Positions 46,501 to 58,861 are shown, counted from the stretch's first letter. The stretch: DNA of 64,000 nt from Neoscytalidium dimidiatum (GCA_037367355.1 CM074705.1:2542001-2606000), one strand, 5' to 3'. Translations and numbers: made by a program. The notes: generated by a model not told the origin, from the letters alone.

Positions 46501-49500
46501 GACCTGCCACCGTACCAGTGGAACTACGAGAGGACATACTGGGCAGAACCACGTTTGAGCGCTGAGCAGCGTAACCTCACCCACCCACGTCACGACATCC
46601 TGGGCAGCCGTCTTTTGGGACTTTCGGAGAGATCGCCAGCATGGCGCAACTTCCTCCGTCATGGAGACCTCCCTTGGCTGAAAGACCACAAGCTGGGCGG
46701 CTCTGCCATCTTTCCCGCTGCTGGCCATCTGTCTCTTGCCATCGAGGCATTGAGACAGGTATCCGAGAATAAGGGCCTCGATGTGGCTGCGATCACGGTT
46801 CGAGATGTCAACATCAGCACCGCGCTTGTCATCCCGGAATCCAACGATGGTATCGAGACCCAGGTCCGTTTGACTGAGGAGAGCGGCTCTTGGCACTCGT
46901 TCGCCGTGGAATCCTTTGCTCACGGGTCGTGGACGGTACACTGTGAGGGGAAGATTAAAGCTGCACACAACGCAAGCAGTGATGGAGCCAGTCCAGTTGA
47001 CCGTTCCAAGCTGACCCAGCGGGTGCCACCTGTTCGATGGTACGATGCCTTTAGGCGCGTTGGCTTCGAATACGGGCCCAGCTTCCAGAAATTGGGTCCC
47101 ATCAGGACAAACAACAAGTTCCAGTGGGCAGCAGCCGATGTGCACATTAGCACTACCAGTGGCGTGGTGCCTGGCGAGTCTCGCTACCTGCTGCACCCGG
47201 CGACCGTTGATGCTTGTCTCCAGTTGATCATTATATCCATTCACGCAGGCCTTCACCAGGAGATGCCATGGGGTGTCGTTCCAATCGGCATTGAGGAAGC
47301 AACCATATATGGTGTCCCTGATGAAGAAGCTCTGGGTAGCGCCGTTGCCTGGACTGATGAATCAGATGGCAGGTACTTCAACACGCACACCAAGCTTGCC
47401 GGGCCGGACAACAACATCGTTCTGGATGTGAAGGGCCTTCGTTGCGTTGCTTATGAGGCTGCCATCCCGCCAAGCATGAGTGCGGGAGCTCCTCGTCAGC
47501 CGTACGCTGGCGTGTCTTGGAAGCCCGATGTCACAGCCTTGTCGGAGGACCAGGCAGTACTGGCTCTCAAGGGCATCGAGTCTGAGTCTGACGCTATCAT
47601 CAGATTCATCGAACTCACACACCACAAGACCCCGTTGTCCACCTTGCTCTTCCTTGGACTTCCTCAAGCAGGCACTGTTGAGCGCGCATTGGAGGTCATC
47701 CCAGAGAGCACTAAAGTCACTGTTCTACAGACACCAGAGGAGCAGGAAACTTTTGGTGAGCGTGTCACCATTGGTGCGATTGAGACGGATAAGCGGCTAG
47801 ATCTCGCATCAATCATTTCTGGCACTCAAGACATGGTCGTTGTATCAAAGGCCTTCATGCAGCAGCTGGCCTTTGGCAACGTCATTGATGGACTTAAGGC
47901 CATTACTAGCGAGACTAGCAGCCTCACATTCAGCATTGAGCAAGGATTCCGCAAAGAGGCGGATGAAATTCTTATTTCATCTGGCTACAAGGGGTCAAAC
48001 CTCAGCGTCGAGGTCAATAACAGTCTTGTCGTGCTCTCTGCTCCCGGTGGAGATATGCCGCGCGACGTCGACAACGTCACACTGCTCACTATGGCCACGC
48101 AGATTCCTCGGTTGAATGAGCTCCAGAGTAGTCTCGCCAGGATTTGCCCTACCAACATTAAGACCCTCGAAGACTTTGATGAGAAGACCGACGCCAATGT
48201 TATCATTGTCGACTTGGATGGCAAGTTGCTCGATTCACTCACATCCGAGACTTTCGACGCTCTCAGGAACCTTCTTATCTCCGAGAAGCCTATTTTATGG
48301 CTCACAGCAGGAGTCAATGAGGGATCAAATGTGCCTGGCGGTATGGCCCAGGGCTTTCTCCGCACCGTTAGGTCTGAGCAAGCCAAGGCCACGATTACAC
48401 TCTTGGACGTTGACGAGAGCGAGGACATTGAGGAAATCGCTTCCTCTGCATTTGATATGCTGAGGAAAGTTGGAACCAAGGATTCTGGTGTTGACACTGA
48501 ATACTGGTTGCACAACAAGGTGCCGCACATCAGCCGCATAATCCCCAATGATGGACTGAATGCACGATTCGATTCCGAATCCGAACCCCTGACTGAAGCT
48601 ACGCTTCCTACCGGCAAGGCTCTTCACGGCTCGCTTGTAAACGGGAAACTGGTGTTTACTGAGGACAGTCATCTGATCGGTGCACCTTTGGAACAGTCTG
48701 AGGTTACGGCTCAGGTATCGCGAATCGTCTTCGAGTCTCATCCTGCTCAGCCTTCTACAGCCCCGACTCTCATGATTGGGAGCCTTATCAAAACTGGAGA
48801 AAGTGTCAAATCCCTCTCACCTGGGGATTCTGTGTTGGCCTATGTCCAGCCTTCCCTCTCTACGGTTGTCAAGCTCCCTGAGACGCAGTGTATCAAGCAC
48901 AATTTCGCAGAGTCCAACCTTGCCGACATCTCCAAGCTGGTAAAGGCACTCAATTCCATCGGGTATGATGGGGTTACGGCATCCAAGCAACACGTGGTAC
49001 TTGTTGCACCAGAGGTTGCGGAAGCGGAATACGCCCTGAAGCTGAGCCGTGTTCTGGGATTCAAGTTGAGCGTTATCTCAGCCGCAGAGGCTCAGACTGG
49101 TCCATCAGCAGCGGCCTTCATGAGCAAGATCCTTCAAGAAACTGCCCAGGGCCACAAGATCAAGGTCATCGCCTACGACTTCTCCGAGACGAGCCAGCGT
49201 ATCTGGAGAGCAATGCCGGCCTTAGGACACTTCGTCCTCAATGAGAATCCGGTCACGGAAGCTCCCGATGCATCACCTTTTACTCGGGGAGCAACTTTCA
49301 CTACTGCCAGTCTGTCCACGCTCCACAAGCAAGACGGTGATGCTCTGGCGCAGTTGCTGGAGACGGCGACTAAGCTTATCCAGCAACATCCTGAGCTTCT
49401 CACAGAGAATTACCAGTCAGTAAGCGTCGATGCGATTGATTCAGCAACACCCGTGCCCTTCATTGCTGAATACAAATATGATACGTCTCTTGTCATGGTA

Positions 49501-50817
49501 AGTACAGTGCGTCGCAGTGAGTAGTTTCACAGCTTACTGAACATACCACAGATCAAACCGAGTGGAAAGGTTCTTCAACTGCATCCAGATGCCAGTTATC
49601 TCCTTGTTGGCTGCCTCGGAGGCCTGGGCCGTAGCCTGACGACGATGATGATGGAGAAGGGCGCGAAGCATTTTGCCTTTGTCTCTCGTTCAGGAGCTGA
49701 CAAACCGGAGGCGGCTCACTTGGTGCGGTCTCTCAAGGACGAGGGTGCCCACGTGCAAGTTTTCCGCGCCGACGCTTCCAACGCCGCCGAGATGGCCAAG
49801 GTTGTTGCTGAGGTCAACGCCACTCGCCCTATTCGCGGTGTTGTCCATGCTGCTATGGTCCTACAGGTGAGTTGCACACGATCTTTTTTTTTTTTTTTTT
49901 TTAACATATAAGCTAACGCTTTGCGTCAGGATGGCTTGTTCAGCGAGTCTATGACGTTTGAAAAGTTCCAAGCCGCAATCACTCCCAAGGTACAGGGTGC
50001 CCGCTCACTGCATGAGGCTCTGCGGGGCCAGCAGCTAGACTTCTTCGTCATGACCAGCTCCATCTCTGCTACTCTCGGCAATCCAGGTCAGAGCAACTAC
50101 AGCGCGGCCAACAGTTTCCTCGACGCCCTCGCGTGGCACCGCAACCTCCAAGGCCTTGCAGCTACATCCCTGGTCCTGCCCATGGTCCTCGATGTTGGAG
50201 TCGTTGCTGAGAACGACCTGCTCGAGAAGAAGATCCGCCGTAAGGGCATGTACGGTATCTACGAGCGGGAAATGTTGCGCGGCTTCGAGTTGGCAATGAT
50301 GCAGCCGATTCCTTTGAAGCGTGCCACAGCCTCTCTCCCCGATTCGCAGATGATCCTCGGCGTTGAGCCCGCAATGACCGCTGCCGCTCTGGCAGAAAGT
50401 GAGGTTTCCAACGTGTACTGGTACAACGACGCCCGCTTCGCGCACGTCCGCTTTGCCATGGCCGATGCCGGAAGCTCGAACGGAGGCGCAAACAGCGGTG
50501 CCGCAGGTGACTTCAAGAGCACCGTTGCGACAGCTCAGCAGCAAGGCGGTGATGCCGAAGCAGTCAAGGCCATTGCGGAGCACATCATGAAGAAGTGCTC
50601 CAGCATTCTTATGGTACCCTTCGAGGCATTTGAGCTCACGGGTGCAAGTGTGGCCAGTTACGGACTCGACAGTATGATCGGCGCTGAGCTACGCACCTGG
50701 TTATTCAAGGCTCTCAGTCTTGAGATGTCGTTCCAGGAGCTTCTGGCCCCGACTTTGACCTTTGAAGCCCTGGCAATTGCCGTCGGAAAGTCTATGGGTG
50801 TCCTTCATACCGAGTAA
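43540..50817 (+). CDS. highly reducing type I polyketide synthase (KS-AT-DH-degenerate ER-KR-ACP)
   Basis: Exons 43540-43615, 43676-44459, 44511-44733, 44793-44916, 44966-49497, 49552-49866 and 49930-50817 give about 2313 residues. KS has the active-site Cys in NTACSSSVYA and HGTGTPVGDP and KPNIGHSEAASG with the two His; AT has GQGAQWARMG near 550 and GHSSGE near 641; DH has DHKLGGSAIFP near 976 and the Asp in HPATVDACLQ; KR has LVGCLGGLGRSL and GNPGQSNYSAANSF; ACP has GLDSM for the phosphopantetheine arm. Between DH and KR (about 1250-1900) I find no SAM-binding methyltransferase motif, and an ER-like stretch that lacks the NADPH-binding glycines. No thioesterase or reductase release domain follows. 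The expected chain is unmethylated and polyunsaturated unless a partner ER acts in trans. It is divergent from the GMC gene. Confidence 0.92.
49884..49902 (+). repeat. poly-T tract inside PKS intron 6
   Basis: Nineteen consecutive T within the 63-base intron 49867-49929, just after the donor. Homopolymers of this length are prone to length change or sequencing error, but the tract is non-coding. Confidence 0.9.
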
Positions 50818-51378
50818 TCCTTTGTATCCTCTTGCTTATCCTCCTCGGATCCTTGAATTGCTCTCAAACCGTTTAGAAGTCGAATAGGTAGATCAAATTG
50901 ACAATTCTTCATTTCAGTAGTCGATCGTATTCATCGTGTCTCGTTAGCGCATTAATACTCGCCTTGAAGCTATCGAAAAATCGTGCAAGAATGGACACAC
51001 TTTTTGCCTCCTTCCTGACAGTTTCTCTTCTTTCTCCAACTGGTTAGGTGTTTCAACTTTTGTATTAAATTAACGGAATGGCTCGGCAGTATGACTGGAG
51101 ACTCGGAATGGATTTACATTCCCCTACTTACTAAGAGTGAATGTAACGACCACACTGCAGTTACTTGGTCCAGTCTGGGAATTGCTCAGAGCTGGCTGAA
51201 AATATAGTGTTATGTCAGCCGCTTGGAAGTCTCGTATCCTCCTCGATTAAGAATGGCATCTCGCCTATTCTTTTGCCACGTGATACTACCACCCCTGGCA
51301 TTTTTTCCACGGACTTAGCCCCGCTTGAACCGCGCCGCACTCTGGACTCTTGTAAGCATCGGTGGCGCTCTCCTTCCA
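50818..51378. other. intergenic between PKS and second regulator
   Basis: AT-rich 3' flank of the PKS, then the promoter of the next gene. No full copy of the CGG-type element and no gene seen. Confidence 0.5.
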
Positions 51379-53319
51379 ATGTCACCCATCGACGCCGCGA
51401 AACAAAACAAACCACTGAAACAGGGGAAACAGGAACCGACTGTTGCTTTACGCCATGATTCAAGCACACCGCTTCCCGCAGCGTCATCGCTCGGCGCATC
51501 ATCGTCAAACGACGTGTCGTCGTCGTCGTCGTCGGCGTCGTCACGCCGCCTTCTCTTCGTAGAGGTGCGCGGCCCGCGAGGCAGGCGTCGGCAGGCGCTG
51601 CAGTACGACAGGACAGCACGGGAACTCAAGAGCCACGTTATGGTTGTTACCAACGAGGGGAAGCGACGACGTCCAGTGGCGGATAGTAGCTCAGAGGATC
51701 ACGATTGGAAGGCTGAGCGAAAATCCATGGTCGTGCGGCACCACACCCGCCTTTCGCCCGAGCTGAGCCCACAACATGCCGATCCGTTCAACATGTTACC
51801 TGTGGAGGGGACTCCCGAGATGCACGCGGCTATCAGGTACTGTACGTGATCATGGAAAGACCCTCATCTCGGAGGCTGGAGATCTGATGTCGACCACCCA
51901 GATTTCGAACACTATCCAGGTCCAACACCAATGACGGACGGTATGTGGCTCTCTCAACGTATCTTTTGGCTTGGTTCCAAGCTTTTGCATCTGACTGATG
52001 GATAACAAGATTCGCTTGTCTGCCACAAGAATGCGTACAGGAGAGAAATGGTGCAATGGAATCGAGTGCAATTCAGCTTTGTTCAGGATCAGAGAATCAG
52101 CGTTTGTCTCCCGAATTTCGCCCTGTCAGGCAAGCAAGCTGACCACTCCCGCAAGGGATCTAGTATTACATCATGCTGTTCATTTGGCAGGTCATGAAAA
52201 ATCTGTCGAAAGAAATAGATCTCGAAACGAGCAAATACTGGGCTCAGGTTTTGCACGTCATGAGAGAAGGTGAATCAACTGGAGTAGACTGCAGCGGCCC
52301 TACCACTGACGCATGACAAGATCTGCCACTCGGCAAAACCGGCACATCCATCTCCGAGTCGTACGTCGCAATGGTAGGCGGACTCGCTGTCGCTGAGGTG
52401 ACTTCCCGACTGCAACATCAATTCTCACACATAGCCATCATATCTGCTGACCAGGACTTCATGATTGCAGACCTGGCTTGGAAATTTCTCGAACTCGCAA
52501 AAGCATAGGAGTGCAATGCTCAAGCTAGTGGCCGCGCGCGGCGGATTTTCAACGTTCGGCCCGATGGCTCAGCGTGCTCTCAAGTGGTGCGAGTACTATT
52601 CGTGTGCGGCTATGATGCAGCGTCCCGGGCTGCCACCATTACCTGTGCAGCCCCTTCACAACAACACGGTCAAAATGGCGGAGGCAGCGCACCGGCGAAC
52701 CATGGCACTCCTCCCGCAGCAGCTGGAACATTCACAACTGAATGTCATCCTCTTCCAGTTGCATATTGTCACGCTGGAGCATTCGGAGACCCCTCAAGCG
52801 CCATTGGCAAGCGTAATCGACGATCTGGAGTATCGCATCTTGAATGCATTGGCTGAACGGAAGGAACCCTCCATTGCTTCAGCCTTAACGGTTCGACTGG
52901 ATGTCGTCCACTACGCCTTGTTGCAGGCAGCCCAAATGTGTGTATTTGCCACGATGACCTTCGCACGAAAGGAAATGCCCTTGCAGTGCTTATTTGTGGC
53001 AACACTGCGGCGCACATTAAGCATGCCCTCCATTATTGACACGTGGGCAGCGGTAGCGACGGTGGATAGTTTGCTTTGGGTACTGTTCATAGGCTGGGCG
53101 GCAGCTTCCCAGCTTCGAGGCGATGCTGAAAACGCAATAGAGGATGCGAGGTGGTTTCTGCAGCAATGTTTTGTTGTTTTCGAGATGCTAGGGGTTCGAG
53201 AAGAGAATGACTTACTGAACCGCCTGGCCACATTTCCGTGGAGTTCGGAATCTTATCATGAGCGCTGCAAGACTGTATGGAGTTTATTTATCCATAGAGA
53301 GGACCTTAATGTAACGTGA
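51379..53319 (+). CDS. fungal-specific transcription factor (Fungal_trans_2/tachykinin-like family), exon structure partly unresolved
   Basis: Exon 1 (51379-51841) encodes a Ser-rich N-terminus, then LLFVEVRGPRGRRRQ and a basic ELKSHVMVVTNEGKRRRP segment, the usual N-terminal block of this regulator family. Exon 2 is probably 51902-51940. Later exons give ESYVAMVGGLAVAE joined to TWLGNFSNSQKHRSAMLKL (acceptor before 52471) and LVAARGGFSTFGPMAQRAL, followed by the helical C-terminal domain to 53319. The HxxxL-LVxxRGG stretch is typical of the family. The middle (about 52010-52290) has several possible splicings and I could not find one fully convincing chain, so partial decay is possible. Being next to the PKS, it may be a second pathway regulator. 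Confidence 0.6.
51517..51534 (+). repeat. (TCG)6 microsatellite in coding sequence
   Basis: Six TCG triplets within a longer Ser-rich stretch of exon 1 of the transcription factor. They encode a poly-Ser run, likely variable in length between strains. Confidence 0.85.
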
Positions 53320-53666
53320 TTTTGGTATTGACCAGCCTACTTATGCGATAAAGACATATTCGTACTCACTTAGTAGAATGGGGCGGTAGGGCCAGGCTTC
53401 TGTTCCCACTTTTCTCTTTGTACCGAAGGCTACGAAAAGTCTTCAGCTTCTCACGCTCCAGAGCTATTAGCGGCACCTGCGGGCTCCTCAGGTACGATGA
53501 GTTCCGGGAGTAGTGCATCGCGGGTGAGAGCATGGAAGCTGTGATGGCAAGTTCTTGTAGCGGAGGCTCAGAGATTCTCATTCGGCAGTATATTGGAGCG
53601 GTGAAAAGATGAAGCAAAACAGTCGGAATTACATGTTAAAGCATGCATCTTGCGCTATCGTACATC
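53320..53666. other. intergenic, no gene seen
   Basis: About 350 bases between the regulator and the pseudogene, with short ORFs only. Confidence 0.45.
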
Positions 53667-54672
53667 TTAGATCTGCAAATTCATCCCTTCCCTTACGGCT
53701 ATAACACGAATGCAGAGACCATTAATTTTTATATATTTCTCAAGGTTGTCCACACCGATAACAAAGGGATTCTTCGCGCCGTCGGCGCGACGTTAAGCTA
53801 CTAGGAGATCAGCATGCCATAGTGCGTGGTCAGCAACGTGGTGATTTGACAGCAGTGTGTCAACAACTTGTTGCTTCGTAATATCCGCAAAGCGGTATTG
53901 CGATTGGATTTTCTGCTCTCGAGAAAGTTGGTCTATTGGGGTGCCTTTCCCGCTAGAGAGACCAGTAACACGTGGCTCGCCGAGCTCGAGGACGGGAAGA
54001 TTAGAGACAGTGTGCCTGGGGTGTGTCCAAGAGTGAGGACAATCTGAAACGTCACATTGCCGACTGACGATTCTGTCGCCGTCGGCAACGGTCTTGTCTT
54101 TGTTCGGCGCTGGTGGATTGGCATCCGGGCCAAGTTCGGCCAGGCTATCCCACGCAGCGCTGAAGGCGTACACCATGGGTGCAAACTTCTCCTGAAGGTA
54201 CTTAGCGCCGCAGTATTGGTCCACATGCTCGTGCGTGAATATAACGTGCCTGGTTTCGATTCCCTGGAAGTCGAACTTTTCAAGACCTGAGAGCAGCATC
54301 GCATCGACCTTATCCTGGTTGTCAAGTGCATCTATTAGGACGAGGACATTGCCAGTGTTGTAGGCCCACGCTGAGATGAAGATATGACCAACAAAATACC
54401 ATTGGTCGAATAGCAGAAATGGATCTACGAAGCCCGGTGGGAAAGAGCAGGGTAGACCTTCTGTACAATGCATTGTCCTTGGAAGTATTGTTGAATGGTG
54501 CTGTCCGTGGCGAGCGCTGCAGCTTCGCAGAGATACCGCGGTAACTTGTCCGTCTGCCCATTCGGTATGTGGTGAAGTTGAAGGACTGATTGACAAGAAG
54601 AATCTGAGCTATTCCAAATGATGGCACAAAAGAGAGAGCTGCAATAGCCGCAGCGAAGCGGAAGGTGAACAT
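53667..54672 (-). pseudogene. decayed metallo-beta-lactamase-fold hydrolase gene
   Basis: The 5' end encodes a good signal peptide (MFTFRFAAAIAALSFVPSFG). Clear MBL-family segments follow in changing frames: QQYFQGQCIVQKVYPAL, then PPGFVDPFLLFDQWYFVGH and VIFTHEHVDQYCGAKYL (metal motif HxHxD), then VGNVTFQIVLTLGHTPGTL in a shifted frame, then FADITKQQVVDTLLSNHHV back in frame. At least four single-base shifts are needed: two near 54470-54560, one near 54060 and one near 53990. There is also an in-frame TAA at 53793, after which conserved-looking sequence (KNPFVIGVDNLEKY) continues to 53667. Introns do not explain the small shifts, since no GT-AG pairs fit. The metal motif also has Gln where the second His after Asp is usual. 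Sequencing error is unlikely to cause all five defects. Confidence 0.8.
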
Positions 54673-57237
54673 GACAGGTATCTTGGATGCTATCTTAGCT
54701 TTATCAACGAGGATTTATGGTGATGGTGGAATGAAGTCGATAATGCCATATGTAAAGTTGAATACTTATATAGGCGGCACTTATGTCACATACTTGAGCC
54801 GCTTGAGCTTTTCATCGGCCCTTTATTGGTTCATGTAGGTGCGGGATATGCATTCCGCGTCTCTTGAAATATTGTGACTTAAGGAGGTCCGTACGCCCGT
54901 GCATGTTGAAGCAATCGCTAGTAGTAAGTACGAAGCTACAATGTCACACAATCGGTCCACTCCCGTCGAGTGTGGATTTGAACCGCTCCGCTCACGCAAA
55001 GATCCTTATCTTAGATTTCTTAGTCACAATGCAGCCGGGGAAGATGTGGTTTCTCATCCGTATTATTCTTAAAAGTAATAGGTGCTCAGTAAGCGGTCTT
55101 CAAGGCGCCAAAATATCATAATCCCTTTGCACCGCTAGCTATCATCTTAACTCAGGTGTCAACACTACGCCTATCATGTTCTATCGATTGTTTTCTTAGG
55201 CACTATATCAATTCTTTCCTCGGTCCCACCCCCCTCCACAAACCTCGGCATTTTGCTATTCCTCGGATCTGTTGCTTCCTCGGCTATGCTTCAATCCAAT
55301 GTATATAAAGAAATTCACTCAATCATTCCCAGAGAGTCAGGCAGAATTGATCCACTCCTCCTGACCTCGAATTTCGACATCAGGAAAGTCCTTTAAAATA
55401 CTAAGTTCCACGTCAAGAAAATCAGCAAGACATGTGTGCGTAGAATATGGTTGAACTGGAAGACGATCTACGAGCCCGTGGTAGCTGTGGTAGTTGTGGT
55501 AGCAGCACTGGACGTTGTTTCCGTATTTAATCCATAGCAATGGGCTATACTGCTCTTTGATATGAAGCCGAAATGGGACGACTGCGTCAATGATTCAAGA
55601 GCAGCGCTTGTGGGAGGAAAAACAGGGCTCATTTCGCTGGGGTAGACGGTGCAGGTTTGCGAACTGAATTCGGAACTTCTCATATGGCGCTAGACAGTTC
55701 ACTTGGCACCACAACAGTTGGCCATAAGTAGGAGATTTCGGCTACACTAGCTTAGAAACGCTAAAAAGTTGGAATCAACCACATGTTTATGCATTCAATT
55801 CTCTATTTACGGGCTAAAATATTATTCCGATACCTACTGATGAGTTGGAGTTCACTCTTCGGTGTTTTTATTTTTCGATGGAGCTTCATAACTTAAAATT
55901 CATTCTAGGAGTTTATAGGGGATTGACCGCCCGCTGCCGTTTCATGTTCAAGCTCAACAGGGCCTATAGCTGACTGATCGATAGGATAAAGTCTTGTTAA
56001 TAGCCCTATTCAGATATAATAAATGCTTGACATGACAATTCTTAAATCTGTGGCGAGGAAGAAACTTGAGGCCTGGCGTTCAAAATTACGCAATCGTAGA
56101 ACATTTCAGCAATTTGACTGTCGCCATATCAATCACAGTAGCGATGTAGAATGATGCAGCATATGAGGTTGCATACTACTTTTGAATGTTATAACGCAAC
56201 GTACGGGACTGACTATACACGAAAGGAGGAAGAGCAACAGAAGGCTACTTCTGTCGAGAGAATAATATAAACCTCTACGGCTGGTAGCTTTGCTTACGAC
56301 AATAATTAAAATTGCGGATATTATAGAAGCATCTCGTTCCTGCCTAAGCGCCCAGATCAACATATCGAAGGATAATTGAACCTTGCGTTTCCTGGGCGAC
56401 CCAAAAGCATTAGTAGATGGTCTATTTGCAGGGACCTCATCTGCTTGACCATGTTGGGAGGAGAAAGGAAGGAGGGCCACATCCTTACGGTACTGAATGG
56501 CGGAGCTGCTATTTTACTGCTGAGTTTTGCAATATTACAGAGTCAAGGACAGCTTTGTAACTCCACTAAGCAAATAACATCGTGAAACAGGAGCCAACGA
56601 TAACTCTTCTTAAGATTAGTGACTGCCAACATCCATGCAAGCTCTGCTCCAATTTCGGTCGCGATTTTGTAGCGTACCGTCGTCAAGGCGCAAATACTAT
56701 GCAGATCAGTAGCTTTGCGTCGAGTTCACGCAAAGACGCACAATGTTCCCCTGATTGTGGGGCATCGCGGGACAGGCGATGGTACGAGGGCACACGACCA
56801 GCGATAGGGCTGGGGAGCTAAGGGATGCGAAGACATTCCACAGCAGGATGGCAAACGGAATGACATGTTATAAAGAGAGTCATTCTCACGCACTTATACC
56901 CCGTTCCAGAGCCGGAACGGAAACCGTGCGTAGGGAGTCCATGACTCGACCTGTTCCTTCAGCTGTTTAGAGCTCGAGGACTCTGCCCATCATAAACCTC
57001 CTTGCTGGACTCCTGATATAGTGAAACCTTTTGATTGCAAGCCATGTCCTATATTGTGCTAGGGTACTCGTAATAGTGGGTCCGCCGTGGACGTTGTCAC
57101 CGAAGCCCTTCCCCTTGGACCGGCTGAGCGCTTTTTGACACACGATCACCAAGCCAACGTAGATTATAGTTCTCTTGTGTCCCGTTCCAGTCCATGAATG
57201 AGTCTCCGATAACCAACCGCAGAGATAATTACTCGTC
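54673..57237. other. 2.6 kb AT-rich, gene-poor region
   Basis: No ORF here resembles a known protein, and no transposon termini or RNA gene were recognised. It separates the polyketide region from the terpene-related genes. A small inverted repeat (CCGTTCC at 56901-56907 and GGAACGG at 56914-56920) and a repeated CCCGTTCCAG at 57180-57189 are the only structures noted. It could be an old, mutated repeat. Confidence 0.55.
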
Positions 57238-58532
57238 ATGGTGGTGCTCAAAGACAACGCTCTTACACTGGTGATCGTTGGTTGGACTTTCTTCGGCGCC
57301 GCGACCGTTACGCTGGCGTTGCGATTCTATGCTCGTGCATGCATTCGCAAGTATGTTAGCGTAGATGATTGGCTTATGCTTGTCGGGCTGGTATGAGATG
57401 CTCCGCAAAGAGGCATTCGTTGGCTAACGCGCATTTATCAGATTCTCTTCTTCATCGAAGTACTAGCGCCCACACTCGGTGCAGAAAATGGCCTTGGCAT
57501 GCATGTCGATGGTTCAACTCCAGTCAATCCAAAGAAAGCTATTTTTGTTAGTGTTCCGTATGTTCCTCCTGGTGTTCACACTAACAGCCCGCAGTACTTC
57601 ACCCTCTGGCAGATTTTCTACGTTACGAGCACTGTTCCGGTCAAAGCCAGCATCTGCATATCTCTTATCCGCATCGCGGTAAGACCCATTTACAAGAAGA
57701 TTCTCTGGGGGCTTATAGGTGCATCAATCGTATCTACGATCGTCGCTCTGCTTGTCGTATTCACGACATGCCGGCCGATGCCCTGCCTATGGGATCAAAC
57801 GATCCAAGGCTGCAAGTGTGGCACACTTGAAAACGTCATCACGTTGAGTTATGTTGTATCAGGAGTCAACATCGCTACAGATTTGGTCACCTCCGTGATG
57901 CCGGTTTTCGTTCTTTGGGATATTCAACTGAAGCCGAGAGTCAAGCTTGTTGCTTGCGGTGTTCTCAGCATGGGCTTCCTGTAAGAGAAATGCCCGCACT
58001 GCTGTCGTTCAGGACTAACAAGAGAAGTGCGAGTACTGCAACACTTGTTCGACTCAAGACAATTCCAGGCTATCGTAACGCTGATGACTACCTTTGTATG
58101 TCCATCCCTGGAATGCCATCGATACATTACTGATAGAAAACAGACGCCGTTGCAGAGGTAGCTATTTGGTCAATGCCGGAAGTCGGCTTGGGCATTATTG
58201 CAGGATCTGCTGCGACCTTGAAGCCTTTATTCTCAACGTTCCTCGGCACTTCGAAAGGCGATACCGGGAATTCGTACGAACATCGATCTGGAAATGCTGG
58301 GACTGGGAGAAGTACAGGCCGAAAGATGTCGTTCGCCCTGAATACATTCGCAAAGTATGGAGTTCAGACTACAGTCATCGGAGACGAGCACGGAGCTGCG
58401 CACGAGAGGATCAGTGACGAGTATTCGGCCAGCCAAAAGGGGTTGATAGATAGTAGCGGACAACACGAACAGACTGGAATTGTGGTGAAGCAAGTGTTTT
58501 CAGTCGAGGATCAGCCACTGTCCAATCGGTAG
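57238..58532 (+). CDS. rhodopsin-domain (SAT4/PTH11-type) integral membrane protein
   Basis: Exons 57238-57390, 57442-57546, 57595-57980, 58025-58095 and 58144-58532 give about 367 residues. Seven hydrophobic segments are seen: LVIVGWTFFGAATVTLALRF, an ILFFIEVLAPTLG helix, the YFTLWQIFYVTSTVPVKASI block, KKILWGLIGASIVSTIVALL, and a later VAIWSMPEVGLGIIAGSAAT, which matches the conserved EP/PEVGLGIIAGS motif of the fungal rhodopsin_dom_fungi family. The TM3 region is followed by CRPMPCLWDQ with conserved Cys and Trp. The C-terminal 100 residues are hydrophilic. The 48-base second intron is in frame without a stop, so its removal is a judgement. The family's role is unclear; members act as receptors or appear in biosynthetic clusters. 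Confidence 0.8.
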
Positions 58533-58861
58533 GAGAGGTTCAATGGGGGAGTTTTGTTATTAGATTATACTAGCATTTAGTGTTAGCACTAGAGAATTCG
58601 CCTTATGTATATATACTTTCCCCTTCGGAGAGAAGGTATTTAAGAAGCATGTTTCCTAAATGGGTAGAGTCTCTGCGGCCGCGGACCCACTGTCTACTTT
58701 CACCGCTCCTTTTCGGTAAAAGCAGCGCGCTCGACGGATACGAGGTTGATTCTACCCGCATGGCACAGGGGTATTAAGTGGCGAAGTGAAGCCAGAATTT
58801 CAATATTTAAGATGTGAATTGCCCGCTCCAGTCACGCTGCACCCATCAAACATCAAATACA
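58533..58861. other. short intergenic region
   Basis: 329 bases between two plus-strand genes, containing the promoter of the dehydrogenase gene. No other feature seen. Confidence 0.5.

Noticed and set aside
53793..54596. Reading the longest minus-strand ORF as an intact 267-residue MBL hydrolase
   Set aside because: Its first 45 codons and the segment after GDRIV are out of frame with conserved family blocks, so the intact-looking ORF is an accident of compensating shifts.
56901..56920. Inverted repeat CCGTTCC/GGAACGG as a terminator or transposon end
   Set aside because: Only seven-base arms, isolated, no partner terminus or coding relic nearby.
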